Shown here: positions 16,479-24,580 of the stretch, in pieces
Numbering within the stretch: position 1 is the first letter of the stretch
How the letters are laid out: each line of letters begins with the position of its first letter
NCBI GenBank assembly: GCA_964620915.1
Contig: CAZUKP010000010.1
Location: 3,173 to 67,172, forward strand
Origin: Hyphomicrobium_A sp964620915
Lineage (GTDB): Bacteria > Pseudomonadota > Alphaproteobacteria > Rhizobiales > Hyphomicrobiaceae
DNA length: 64,000 nt
Direction of reading: 5' to 3'
Notes under the pieces: model-generated
Seen by the model: only the letters and a program-made list of their open reading frames with translations
Told to the model about the DNA's origin: nothing
Database searches by the model: none
Made by a program: the position numbers and the translations under genes

Positions 16479-17008
16479 CGTCTTCCGGCAAGCACGTGGC
16501 TCTGCACACCGTGTGCTGCGAGTTTCGGGCGAACACTTGTGATTTTTTTGGAGTTGACGCCGGCCCATCCGATTTCGCCTGAAAGGCGCCCATACTCGAT
16601 CTTGGGGCAGCGGTTCATGACCACCTTGAGACCGATCGCTTCGGCCTCCGCAGCCGCCTCGTCGTTGCGCACGCCAAGCTGCATCCAGACGACTTTGAGT
16701 GAAAGCATATCCTTGAGGGCGATTGCATCCCGCGTAATTTGGTACGCGGCTTGCGAATTGCGGAAAATGTCAACGATGTCCACCGGGCCCGGCACGTCTG
16801 CAAGTTCGGCATAGACCTTTTGGCCAAGGATCTCTTGTCCGGCCATGCCTGGATTGACGGGAATAACCTGGTAGCCCTTGCCGAGCAGATACTTCATGGC
16901 GAAATAGCTCGGCCGATTGGTGTTCGCGCTGGCACCAACGAACGCGAAAGCCTGCGCATCGTTCAAAACGTCCGTGATGAACTTGTCGCTGTAGCGTGGC
17001 TCGCTCAT
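16460..17008 (-). CDS. CoA-binding domain protein (YccU family)
   Basis: 182 residues with a Rossmann-like CoA-binding fold (FAFVGASANTNRPSYFAMKYLL at ~22-43, then GYQVIPVNPG and KVVWMQLGV). It resembles the CoA-binding part of succinyl-CoA synthetase alpha but lacks the rest, as in E. coli YccU. The ending has NRCPKIEYGRL, typical of the family. Its start overlaps the stop of the VOC gene by 4 bases (ATGA). It is the third gene of the hydratase-VOC-CoA-binding operon. The exact function is unknown. Confidence 0.87.
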   Translation of the reverse strand: MSEPRYSDKFITDVLNDAQAFAFVGASANTNRPSYFAMKYLLGKGYQVIPVNPGMAGQEILGQKVYAELADVPGPVDIVDIFRNSQAAYQITRDAIALKDMLSLKVVWMQLGVRNDEAAAEAEAIGLKVVMNRCPKIEYGRLSGEIGWAGVNSKKITSVRPKLAAHGVQSHVLAGRRQVVGG

Positions 17009-17439
17009 TCCTCACCCATATCCAGCTCGACCCGCCCGTCTGCCCCGAGCTTGAAATATGGGTTGAACGCAACCTCCCACAAGTGTCCATCTGGGTCGGC
17101 AAAATATCCGGAATAACCTCCCCAAAAGACTTTCTGCGCGGGCCTGATGAGCTTGGCGCCTGCGGTGACGGCCTCCGTCAAGACTTCGTCGACCTCGGCC
17201 TCGCTGCGCGCATTGTGCGCAATCGCGACACCCGAAAAGCCAGACGCACTATCGGAAACGGTTGCATCCTCCGCCAGTGCGGCTCGGCCATACAGCCCCA
17301 AGACGACACCGCCAGCGTCAAGAAATGTCACCGACTCTAGGGACGCCTTAGATGCTTTGAAGCCCAGCGCCTCATAGAACCTACGCGAGCGTGCGACGTC
17401 GGCAACGCCGAGCGTAATCATCGAAATTCGCGGTTCCAT
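17005..17439 (-). CDS. VOC (glyoxalase/bleomycin-resistance) family protein
   Basis: 144 residues, two beta-alpha-beta-beta-beta units. Visible segments are ISMITLGVADVARSRRFYEAL at the N-terminus and YFADPDGHLWEVAFNP near the end, where the last glutamate is a typical metal ligand. The start is the ATG at 17439, overlapping the stop of the upstream gene (TGATG) and preceded by GGAAGG; an in-frame ATG at 17454 contains that Shine-Dalgarno. It is coupled to both neighbours. The substrate is unknown. Confidence 0.85.
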   Translation of the reverse strand: MEPRISMITLGVADVARSRRFYEALGFKASKASLESVTFLDAGGVVLGLYGRAALAEDATVSDSASGFSGVAIAHNARSEAEVDEVLTEAVTAGAKLIRPAQKVFWGGYSGYFADPDGHLWEVAFNPYFKLGADGRVELDMGEE

Positions 17440-18272
17440 CAGCAGCCCTTCCAATCGGGCTTTCGCTTTTCAAGGAATGCGCCGATCCCCTCTTCGGCAT
17501 CGCGCGCCATCATATTTTCGACCATGATTTTTGACGCGTAAGCGTATGCCGCCGCGAGCGACATCTCGGCCTGCGCATAAAACGCCGCCTTGCCGATCGC
17601 AACAGTGGCCGGTGATTTCTCGGCAATCTTACGGGCGAGTGACAACGCACCTTCCCTCACGTCGCCATCAGGGACAACACGATTGATAAGGCCGTAGGCT
17701 GCAGCATCCTCGGCCGACAGCATCTCGCCCAGGAGGAGCATTTCCATCGCCCGCTTGCGCGGCACATTGCGCGATAGCGCGACCATGGGAGTCGAGCAGA
17801 AAAGCCCGATGTTCACCCCTGGCGTACAGAACTGGGCCGACGCCGCAGCCACAGCGAGATCGCACGTGGCCACGAGTTGGCAACCCGCTGCCGTGGCCGT
17901 GCCCTCAACCGCGGCAATGACAGGCTTTGGATTGGCCACAATCGCCTGCATCATGTTGGAGCAGCGCCGCATCGTGTCATCAAAGAAGGCCAGTCCCCTG
18001 TCACCATCTTCTCGGTGCGCCGTCAGCTCCTTTAAGTCATGGCCCGCACAAAACACCGAACCGTTGGCTGCCAAGACAATCGCGCGAACGGCGTCATCGG
18101 CTGCGAGATCCGAAATGGCCCCGTGAAGTTCGTCAATCATGGCCAGTGACAAGCTGTTGCGCGCGGCCGGCCGGTCCATTGTGATCACAGCAACTCCAGA
18201 GCACGGCTGCTCAAGGACAAGCCGGGGTGCACCGTCGGCGCTATTAGCTTGGCGAGATACTTTCTCTTGCAT
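17439..18272 (-). CDS. Enoyl-CoA hydratase-related protein (ECHDC3-like)
   Basis: 277-residue crotonase-fold protein. The oxyanion-hole region FCAGHDLKEL and the central GTATAAGCQLVATCDLAVA are visible, and the C-terminus has FLEKRKPDW. The two catalytic glutamates of true hydratases are replaced: GCEL reads GCQL, and the second site (normally PE) reads TPGVNIGLF. The same is true of ECHDC3-type proteins, so hydratase activity is doubtful. AAAGGA lies upstream of the ATG. It is the first gene of an operon with the VOC and CoA-binding genes. Confidence 0.85.
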   Translation of the reverse strand: MQEKVSRQANSADGAPRLVLEQPCSGVAVITMDRPAARNSLSLAMIDELHGAISDLAADDAVRAIVLAANGSVFCAGHDLKELTAHREDGDRGLAFFDDTMRRCSNMMQAIVANPKPVIAAVEGTATAAGCQLVATCDLAVAAASAQFCTPGVNIGLFCSTPMVALSRNVPRKRAMEMLLLGEMLSAEDAAAYGLINRVVPDGDVREGALSLARKIAEKSPATVAIGKAAFYAQAEMSLAAAYAYASKIMVENMMARDAEEGIGAFLEKRKPDWKGC

Positions 18273-18311
18273 TGAGGACGTGTTCCTTTGGCGCGAAGCA
18301 GATCGTAGGGA

Positions 18312-18845
18312 CTATTCGAGAGCCTCTTCCAACTCTGCTCGGCGCGTTCTTACGAGCTCGATGTTTTCCTTGTGCTGCACGGGCGGTGTGTTCGCAATCG
18401 CCTCGTTCAGATCCTCGACAAGAAGCTGCTTTTCAGCCTCCGGAATTGTATCATCCGATTTCACCTCCTCGAGTTCAGTTTGCAACGCTTCACCCGGATC
18501 GGTGAACTCGCCCGACACCATGTCAAGGCCAGCCATCACGATCGAAATGTTGCCCGCGACATCGTCAAGTTCTCTGAAATCGGAAAAGCCATGCTTCTTT
18601 GCAATCGCGTCAAGCTCGGCCTGAAGTGCGGGATCGTTCGTATCACCTGCTTCTTGCAGCTTGATTGCAACCCGCGCCAGGTCGGACTGCGCGGAGATAA
18701 AGCTTTTGATTTGTTTTTCCGACAACTTGATTTGCTTTACTGGCGGTTCGCTGAAGTCCTGGGCCACAGGAGCGCCGGCCAGGAGGGCACAAACGATCAC
18801 ATAGCCCACGAAGCATGAGGTCACGCGTTCAAGACCTAGTCTCAT
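18312..18845 (-). CDS. Secreted alpha-helical protein (hypothetical)
   Basis: 177 residues. An N-terminal signal (CFVGYVIVCALLAGAPVAQ, ~11-29) is followed by an acidic, helix-rich mature part (KLSEKQIKSFISAQSDL..., EALQTELEEVK, EAEKQLLVEDLNEAI). It has no cysteine in the mature part and no catalytic motif. The helical repeats recall periplasmic proteins with a DUF2059-like or chaperone-like fold, but I cannot name it. It lies 40 bases upstream of the hydratase-like gene on the same strand. Confidence 0.65.
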   Translation of the reverse strand: MRLGLERVTSCFVGYVIVCALLAGAPVAQDFSEPPVKQIKLSEKQIKSFISAQSDLARVAIKLQEAGDTNDPALQAELDAIAKKHGFSDFRELDDVAGNISIVMAGLDMVSGEFTDPGEALQTELEEVKSDDTIPEAEKQLLVEDLNEAIANTPPVQHKENIELVRTRRAELEEALE

Positions 18846-19051
18846 CGCTCCAAACCTCCATCTTCGGATCGCGCGCCCAAAAACCGCAGCGCAAGCCCCT
18901 AATTCGGGCTCTCACTCGTTCACCCTTGCGGGAGCCGATCACGTCGACGCCCTGCACTGCATCCGCACGCCAAGCCATTTTCGCCAACTGCCCCGGGTCC
19001 GCAAGCAAAGGTGCCGTACGCGCTGTTGGCAACGTTGGCATCACTATTGAC

Positions 19052-19086
19052 GGTAATATGTTACCGCATCGTGGTAGTATTTTACC
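19052..19086. promoter_or_regulatory. Tandem 14-base imperfect palindromes, candidate operator pair
   Basis: GGTAATATGTTACC (19052-19065) and GGTAGTATTTTACC (19073-19086) share the ends GGTA...TTACC and start 21 bases apart, two turns of the helix, so dimers would bind the same face. They lie in the 420-base space (18846-19265) between the divergent secreted-protein gene and rplM. I match them to no known regulator. The rest of this space holds only the candidate rplM promoter and attenuator. Confidence 0.5.
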
Positions 19087-19141
19087 GTTACATTTAAACC
19101 CTTGAAATAATTAGCTTTTTTTAACATTAGGCCTATCTCTC

Positions 19142-19206
19142 TTGACAATCTCAGGCCGGTTTGGTTCTTCAGCGCGCGTGACGGGGCTGACCCGCCCTGA
19201 TTTTTC
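19142..19206 (+). promoter_or_regulatory. Candidate rplM-rpsI promoter element and leader hairpin
   Basis: TTGACA at 19142-19147 is a good -35 box; no convincing -10 follows at the usual distance (TTCTTC at 17 bases). Downstream, GGGGC-TGACCC-GCCCT (19183-19198) can form a short hairpin followed by ATTTTT, which looks like a weak terminator within the leader. A feedback attenuator for the L13-S9 operon is possible but speculative. Confidence 0.3.
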
Positions 19207-19265
19207 AAAAAGAGCCGGCTTCGCCTCGATGCCCGCCCTACCATTAACAAGAGGAAGTCTTCGTC

Positions 19266-19727
19266 ATGACGACGTACGTCGCCAAACCCGACGAGGTGGA
19301 CAAGAAGTGGCTCCTGATCGACGCCGACGGTCTCGTCGTCGGTCGGCTCGCCGCATTGATTGCCACCCGCCTGAAGGGCAAGCACAAGGCCATCTATACT
19401 CCGCATGTGGATTGTGGCGACAACATCGTCGTCATCAATGCCGACAGGGTCATCTTCAGCGGCAACAAACGCACCGACAAGACCTACTACTGGCACACCG
19501 GCTATCCCGGCGGCATCAAGCAGCGCACGCCGCGTCAAATCCTCGAGGGCAAGTTTCCCGAGCGCGTTTTGCTGAAGGCCGTTGAGCGCATGCTGAAGCG
19601 CGGTCCGCTCCAGCGCAAGCTGATGCGCAACCTAAAAGTCTACAAGGGTAGCGAGCATCCACATGACGCCCAGAAGCCTGAAAAGCTGGATGTGGCGAAG
19701 CTGAACCGTAAGAATGCGAGGGTCTAG
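19266..19727 (+). CDS. rplM: 50S ribosomal protein L13
   Basis: 153 residues, standard length for alphaproteobacterial L13. Characteristic segments are WLLIDADGLVVGRLAALIA, KGKHKAIYTPHVDCGDNIVVIN, the DKTYYWHTGYPGG loop and LRNLKVYKGSEHPHDAQKPE (read here as MRNLKVYKG). AGAGGAAG precedes the ATG. It is followed after 5 bases by rpsI, the conserved L13-S9 operon. Confidence 0.98.
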   Translation: MTTYVAKPDEVDKKWLLIDADGLVVGRLAALIATRLKGKHKAIYTPHVDCGDNIVVINADRVIFSGNKRTDKTYYWHTGYPGGIKQRTPRQILEGKFPERVLLKAVERMLKRGPLQRKLMRNLKVYKGSEHPHDAQKPEKLDVAKLNRKNARV

Positions 19728-19732
19728 ACCAG

Positions 19733-20221
19733 ATGTCACAAGAAACCAAAACACTGGACGACCTGGGCGAACTCAAGGACGCAGCGCCGGCGGAGATAGC
19801 GGGTGCGCCTCAACACGTTCAGAAGCTTGACAGTCTTGGCCGCGCCTATGCCACGGGCAAGCGCAAGGACGCCGTCGCGCGTGTCTGGATCAAGCCCGGC
19901 AACGGAGCGATCACGGTTAATTCCAAGGACTACACGCTGTACTTCGCCCGGCCGGTTCTCCAGATGCTTCTGCAGCAACCGCTGACGGCAGCCGATCGCA
20001 ACACCCAGTACGACATCATGGCGACTGTGATGGGTGGTGGTCTTTCGGGACAAGCCGGTGCCGTGCGCCACGGCATTTCCAAGGCGCTCACCTATTTCGA
20101 GCCCGAGCTGCGGCCCGTCCTCAAGAAGGGCGGCTTCCTCACGCGCGATAGCCGTGTCGTCGAGCGCAAGAAGTATGGCCGCATGAAAGCGCGGCGTAGC
20201 TTCCAGTTCTCGAAGCGCTAA
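19733..20221 (+). CDS. rpsI: 30S ribosomal protein S9
   Basis: 162 residues. A variable acidic N-terminal extension (~1-35) is followed by the S9 core: YATGKRKDAVARVWIKPG, GGLSGQAGAVRHGISKAL, and the basic C-terminus ERKKYGRMKARRSFQFSKR that reaches the decoding site. It is co-transcribed with rplM and followed by a clear terminator. Confidence 0.98.
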   Translation: MSQETKTLDDLGELKDAAPAEIAGAPQHVQKLDSLGRAYATGKRKDAVARVWIKPGNGAITVNSKDYTLYFARPVLQMLLQQPLTAADRNTQYDIMATVMGGGLSGQAGAVRHGISKALTYFEPELRPVLKKGGFLTRDSRVVERKKYGRMKARRSFQFSKR

Positions 20222-20249
20222 GGCGGCGCGCAGCTTGCACGCGAACAGC

Positions 20250-20280
20250 AGCCCGCCAATCGGCGGGCTGTTTCCTATTT
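20250..20280 (+). terminator. Rho-independent terminator after rpsI
   Basis: AGCCCGCC-AATC-GGCGGGCT (20250-20269) is a perfect 8-bp GC-rich stem with a 4-base loop, followed by GTTTCCTATTT. It lies 28 bases after the rpsI stop. Confidence 0.75.
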
Positions 20281-20419
20281 AAGCGCATTGATAGTTGCGA
20301 TGGGCGCCACTGAGTGCGAAACACGCTTCGCGGACTGAGCAATACGCGTTCCGCAAGAGGGAAACCCAGACACGCTGGCGAACGTTTAGGCCTGCATGAA
20401 AACGGGAAAGGTTTGAGTT

Positions 20420-21151
20420 ATGGATTGGCTGACGCAAGACCTGTTCGTAATGCTGGCCGACGCTGAAGCCGAACTCGAAAACCTGTTCTCCGTGGAATGG
20501 TGGCAGCAGAACTGGCTGGCGCTGATCAACATCACAATGATCGACCTGGTGCTGGCCGGTGACAACGCCATCATCGTCGGGCTCGCGGCATCCCGTGTTG
20601 CGCCTGATATCCGGGCCAAGGTGATTTTCTGGGGCATTTCTGCCGCCGTCATACTTCGCATTCTCTTTGCGGCGATCACCGTGCAGCTTCTCGCCATCAT
20701 TGGGCTGACTCTTGCTGGCGGATTATTGCTGCTGTTCGTCTGCTGGAAAATGTACCGCCAGATCGTAACGGGAAACGATCACACAGAAGCCTCGGGTGCC
20801 GGCAACGGTAAGGAGCTGGGTTTCTGGTCCGCCGCAGGGCTAATCACGCTCGCTGACCTTTCCATGTCGCTCGACAACGTGCTTGCGGTCGCCGGCGCCT
20901 CGAAGGGCTCAACGCTCGTTCTCGTGATTGGTCTTACAGTTGCGATCGTGCTCATGGCGCTCGCTTCGCATGTCATCGCCGGGCTTCTTGTGAAGTATCC
21001 TTGGATCACTTGGATTGGGTTGCTGATCATTCTCTGGGTCGCACTCGACATGATCTATCGAGGGTCGCACGAGATCTCCTGCCAGGCGTTCAACTTTGGC
21101 TGCTCGGAAACGCTCTGGCAGGCTATTTTGCACCGACTCGGGGGCGGCTAG
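20420..21151 (+). CDS. TerC-family integral membrane protein (YjbE type)
   Basis: 243 residues, seven predicted helices. Both halves have the acidic membrane motifs of the TerC family: IDLVLAGDNAIIVG (~38-51) and LADLSMSLDNVLAVAGAS (~144-161). Members export metal ions such as manganese or are linked to tellurite resistance; which ion applies here cannot be read. The N-terminal ~25 residues (LADAEAELENLFSVEWWQQNW) form an acidic amphipathic lead. It is a lone gene between rpsI and argC. Confidence 0.88.
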   Translation: MDWLTQDLFVMLADAEAELENLFSVEWWQQNWLALINITMIDLVLAGDNAIIVGLAASRVAPDIRAKVIFWGISAAVILRILFAAITVQLLAIIGLTLAGGLLLLFVCWKMYRQIVTGNDHTEASGAGNGKELGFWSAAGLITLADLSMSLDNVLAVAGASKGSTLVLVIGLTVAIVLMALASHVIAGLLVKYPWITWIGLLIILWVALDMIYRGSHEISCQAFNFGCSETLWQAILHRLGGG

Positions 21152-21276
21152 TCCGGCGACGAGCGCATTGACACAGCTCACGCCGCCGACCTAATGGCTG
21201 CAACCTAAGGGCTGCACAGCGTTGCGCGGCCACCTCGCGCCCCGCGTGAGCAAACCAAACTTGAAACGGCAGAACC

Positions 21277-22218
21277 ATGACAAAGCCGAAGGTTTTCATC
21301 GACGGTGAGGCCGGCACGACCGGCCTCCAAATCCGGCAGAGGCTCGAAAAGCTTCCTGGCGTTGAGGTTCGCAGCATCGATCCCGACAAGCGCAAGGATG
21401 CGGGCGCACGCAAGGCGCTCATGGCCGAGGTCGATCTCGTCATCCTCTGCTTGCCGGATGACGCCGCGCGCGAGGCTGTCGCGCTTGCTGGTGAATTGGG
21501 AGATTCTGGCCCCGCCATTCTTGATGCTTCGACGGCGCACCGGGTCGCGCCCGGTTGGGTCTATGGTTTTGCCGAACTGAAGAAATCTCACGCCGACGAG
21601 ATCAAATCAGCAAAGCGCGTGGCCAACCCAGGTTGCTATCCGACCGGCGCCATTGCACTCATTCGGCCGCTCATCGATGCGGGCATCCTTGGACGTGACC
21701 AACCCGTGTCGATCAATGCCGTGAGCGGCTATTCCGGTGGCGGCCGCTCGATGATCGAAGCCTTCGAGGCGGGAAAGGCCCCCTCGTTCGAGCTCTATGC
21801 GCTTGGGCTCGTGCACAAGCACATCTCAGAGTTGATGGAATACACCGGGCTAAAGCAGCGGCCGCTGTTCGTCCCCTCGGTCGGCAAGTTCCGGCAAGGC
21901 ATGCTTGTCTCAGTGCCGCTCCATCTCGACTCGTTGCAGGGCAAGCCATCCCTGCAGGACCTGGCACAGGCGCTTGAGGCGCACTACCAGGATCAGCCAT
22001 CAATCCACGTGGTGCCGGGCGCTGGCACCGCAATGAGCCAGCTCGAGCCCGAGGCGCTCAACGAGACGGACGAGATGGAGCTGTTCGTGTTTGGAAATTC
22101 TGAGCACGGTCACGCCCTACTCGTTGCCCGGTTGGACAATCTCGGCAAGGGTGCCGCTGGTGCCGCCGTACAGAACCTTCAGTTGATGCTCGGTCTCGAT
22201 GGTGAAGCGGGCCGCTGA
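21277..22218 (+). CDS. argC: N-acetyl-gamma-glutamyl-phosphate reductase
   Basis: NADPH-dependent reductase of the third step of arginine synthesis, cytosolic. 313 residues, the shorter type-2 class common in proteobacteria. The nucleotide-binding start is VFIDGEAGTTGLQI, the catalytic cysteine is C120 in VANPGCYPTGAIAL, and the substrate loop SGYSGGGRSMIE follows. Other arg genes are not adjacent. It is convergent with ctaA (16-base gap). Confidence 0.96.
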   Translation: MTKPKVFIDGEAGTTGLQIRQRLEKLPGVEVRSIDPDKRKDAGARKALMAEVDLVILCLPDDAAREAVALAGELGDSGPAILDASTAHRVAPGWVYGFAELKKSHADEIKSAKRVANPGCYPTGAIALIRPLIDAGILGRDQPVSINAVSGYSGGGRSMIEAFEAGKAPSFELYALGLVHKHISELMEYTGLKQRPLFVPSVGKFRQGMLVSVPLHLDSLQGKPSLQDLAQALEAHYQDQPSIHVVPGAGTAMSQLEPEALNETDEMELFVFGNSEHGHALLVARLDNLGKGAAGAAVQNLQLMLGLDGEAGR

Positions 22219-22234
22219 GCGCGTCGTGTTCTTC

Positions 22235-23296
22235 TTATTCTGACGAGCGCAGGACCCGGTGGACGTGAAGCACGGCGACGCCAACGACGAGCGCGGCTCC
22301 CGCCTGATGGGCGAGCCCCAGCGGCAGTGCCACGTTTGACAGAAGCGTCCAAATGCCGAGACACATTTGGGCAACCACCGCGGCGACCAGAAAGCCTGCC
22401 GAGCGCACAAGGCGCTCATCATCCGCCGTGCGCCCAACCGCGATGAGATGCCAGAGAGCAAGGACAACCAGAACATAGGCGACGAGGCGGTGGTCGAACT
22501 GGACCGTCGTCACGTTCTCAAAAAAATTGAGATACCAGGGGCTCATGATTCCGAGCCCCGATGGTATCAGCTCTCCATCCATCAACGGCCACGTGTTGTA
22601 GGTGAGGCCCGCCTTGAGGCCGGCGACCAATGCGCCGAGCCCCGATTGTACAAAGACCAGCGCAAGCAGCACCGCTGCCAACCGCCGCTGTGCCAAGCTC
22701 ACTGTCTGCAAGCGTACCGTGCCCGATGAGGGTGAAAGGTCGAGCGCAAGCCAAATCAGAAGTGCGAATATCGATAGCGCAATCAGCAGGTGGATGGCGA
22801 GGCGGTATTGGCTAACGTCGATGCGATCGACGAGACCGGACATCACCATGTACCAGCCAATCGCGCCTTGGAGTCCACCCAGCGCAAATACACCGAGGCA
22901 CTTCCAAGCAAAGCCAGGGCGCAGATTTCCCGAAATCCAGAACCACGCAAATGGAAGCGCGAAAGCAATGCCGATGAAGCGGCCCAGAAAGCGGTGGGTC
23001 CACTCCCACCAATAGATGAACTCAAACTCTCCAAGCGTCATGCCCGCGTTGACGATGGCGTACTCTGGAATGGCTTTGTATTTCTCAAACGCCTCTCGCC
23101 AGTCCGCTTCATTGAGCGGCGGGATCGCGCCAAGGATCGGCTGCCATTCGGTGATCGAGAGGCCTGAATCCGTCAGGCGCGTTGCCCCACCCACAACGAT
23201 CATTGCAAACACGAGGAAAGCGACAAGCCATAGCCAAATCCGAACGGCCGTGTCGGACGTGTCGCTCATCGGTGCTGCTGAATATGTTTGCGCCAT
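22235..23296 (-). CDS. ctaA: Heme A synthase (COX15 type 2)
   Basis: Inner-membrane enzyme oxidising the C8 methyl of heme O to give heme A for aa3-type cytochrome oxidase. 353 residues from the ATG at 23296, eight helices. The heme-ligand histidines appear in the four expected places: WWEWTHRFLGR, YRLAIHLLIAL, VQFDHRLVAYV and LGLAHQAGA. ATRLTDSGLSITEWQP is the family's N-terminal signature. A later ATG (23269) is also possible. The other ctaB/coxBCA genes are not in the window. Confidence 0.95.
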   Translation of the reverse strand: MAQTYSAAPMSDTSDTAVRIWLWLVAFLVFAMIVVGGATRLTDSGLSITEWQPILGAIPPLNEADWREAFEKYKAIPEYAIVNAGMTLGEFEFIYWWEWTHRFLGRFIGIAFALPFAWFWISGNLRPGFAWKCLGVFALGGLQGAIGWYMVMSGLVDRIDVSQYRLAIHLLIALSIFALLIWLALDLSPSSGTVRLQTVSLAQRRLAAVLLALVFVQSGLGALVAGLKAGLTYNTWPLMDGELIPSGLGIMSPWYLNFFENVTTVQFDHRLVAYVLVVLALWHLIAVGRTADDERLVRSAGFLVAAVVAQMCLGIWTLLSNVALPLGLAHQAGAALVVGVAVLHVHRVLRSSE

Positions 23297-23449
23297 CAAC
23301 TCGGCTGTCCTCAGAGATCCAACCCCATGCTCGCCGCCTGATAGGCATACTGGGCCAAAGGATCAATGCGCCTTAGGCGCGCGGGAGGGCGTATGGCAAG
23401 ATCGCGAGGAGACCTGCTGACGAAGGAATTGCAGTTCCACGCCGGAAGA

Positions 23450-24580
23450 TCAGCGGATGAGCCGCAAATGATTGTCGAAGGCGCGCCCGGGAAAGGACAT
23501 CGTCGTCAAATGCGTGTGATCAGGGCGTTCCGTCTGCACCACGCCCATGCCTGAGCTCAGCGCAAATTCCCGATCCGAAATGCCAATGATCCCGCAACCG
23601 TCCGTCAGCTGGGTCTCGCTGATCACCGACGCCTGCTCCGTATCAACATAAACGATGCGTCCTGCGCGCGGGGCGGAGGCGGCAAGCACACGGCCATCGC
23701 CGCTGATGGCCACCGCGCCGATATAGCCTTTCAGTGCCGCACCAAGTGGGCTGTCCGTCTCCAAAATGCTCAGGGGCGAATCCATGCCCGCCCTGCCGAT
23801 CAGCTCCGGCACGTCGTCCGGCGCACCTTCCCATTGCCCGCCAAACCAAACGGCACCGCTTGCGTCAGCCGCAAGATGGCGAATTGAGAGTTTATGCAGC
23901 GCGCCACTTTGCATGTGCTGGGCCCTGAGCTCTCCCGATGCGCTATCGATGAAGGCGAGCGACGGCTCCATGGTCTCGACATTGAGTTTCTCGCGACCGC
24001 TCTCGACGTGGGTTTCGATGCCGCCATTGGCAACGGCCAATGTCTTTCCATCAGAGAGAAGGATCACCTGATGCGGGCCGATGCCGTACGTCGGCACCTC
24101 GCCGAGGCGCTCAAATCTGCCGGTCGCATCGTAAACGCCGAGCAAACCTTGCCTCGTAGCGTTGTCGTGCTCGGTGGCATAGAGCAGGCGCCCGTCTTTA
24201 GAGAATACGCCGTGGCCATAGAAGTGCCGGTTCGCAGGTGTCGTGAATAGAACCGGCTCACGACTACCCTGAATATCGAAAGCGAGCGCAAACGATCCCG
24301 GCCGGCGTGCAAAAACCACCGCCATGCGCCTTGTGGGATCAAGGGCGATATCGTGCCCGCGTCCCTCCAAAGGTATTTCGCGAACGATGAGTCCTTCGAG
24401 CGTCAGCACCACAACGGAGTAGCTGCCGTCGGGTCGCCGGCAGGCCGCGACCAGATCGCCCATCTCACCGTCGTCATCGCCCTCGCGCCCAAGCACACCG
24501 GCAAACGCAGGCCAGGACGCCGCAAGCGTCAGGGTAGTTCCTATTAGGAAATGCCGTCGGTCAATCGCCATCGAGTTCAT
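23450..24580 (-). CDS. DUF1513 Tat-exported beta-propeller-like protein
   Basis: 376 residues. A Tat signal (DRRHFLIGTTLTLAASWPAFA) is followed by repeated beta-rich segments (GHDIALDPTRRMAVVFARRPG, NRHFYGHGVFSKDGRLLYATEHD, YGIGPHQVILLSDGKTLAVANGG), consistent with the DUF1513 family. It overlaps the end of the upstream imelysin gene by 20 bases. DUF1513, imelysin and di-heme oxidoreductase genes recur together in proteobacterial iron loci, and a role in periplasmic iron handling is inferred from that. The Tat signal implies folding or cofactor insertion before export. Confidence 0.88.
   Translation of the reverse strand: MNSMAIDRRHFLIGTTLTLAASWPAFAGVLGREGDDDGEMGDLVAACRRPDGSYSVVVLTLEGLIVREIPLEGRGHDIALDPTRRMAVVFARRPGSFALAFDIQGSREPVLFTTPANRHFYGHGVFSKDGRLLYATEHDNATRQGLLGVYDATGRFERLGEVPTYGIGPHQVILLSDGKTLAVANGGIETHVESGREKLNVETMEPSLAFIDSASGELRAQHMQSGALHKLSIRHLAADASGAVWFGGQWEGAPDDVPELIGRAGMDSPLSILETDSPLGAALKGYIGAVAISGDGRVLAASAPRAGRIVYVDTEQASVISETQLTDGCGIIGISDREFALSSGMGVVQTERPDHTHLTTMSFPGRAFDNHLRLIR

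Noticed and set aside
18829..19044. 71-codon minus-strand open frame next to the tandem palindromes
   Set aside because: It starts with GTG-ATG without a Shine-Dalgarno, overlaps the secreted-protein gene start by 17 bases and has uneven codon use; not convincing, though its position beside the operators is suggestive.
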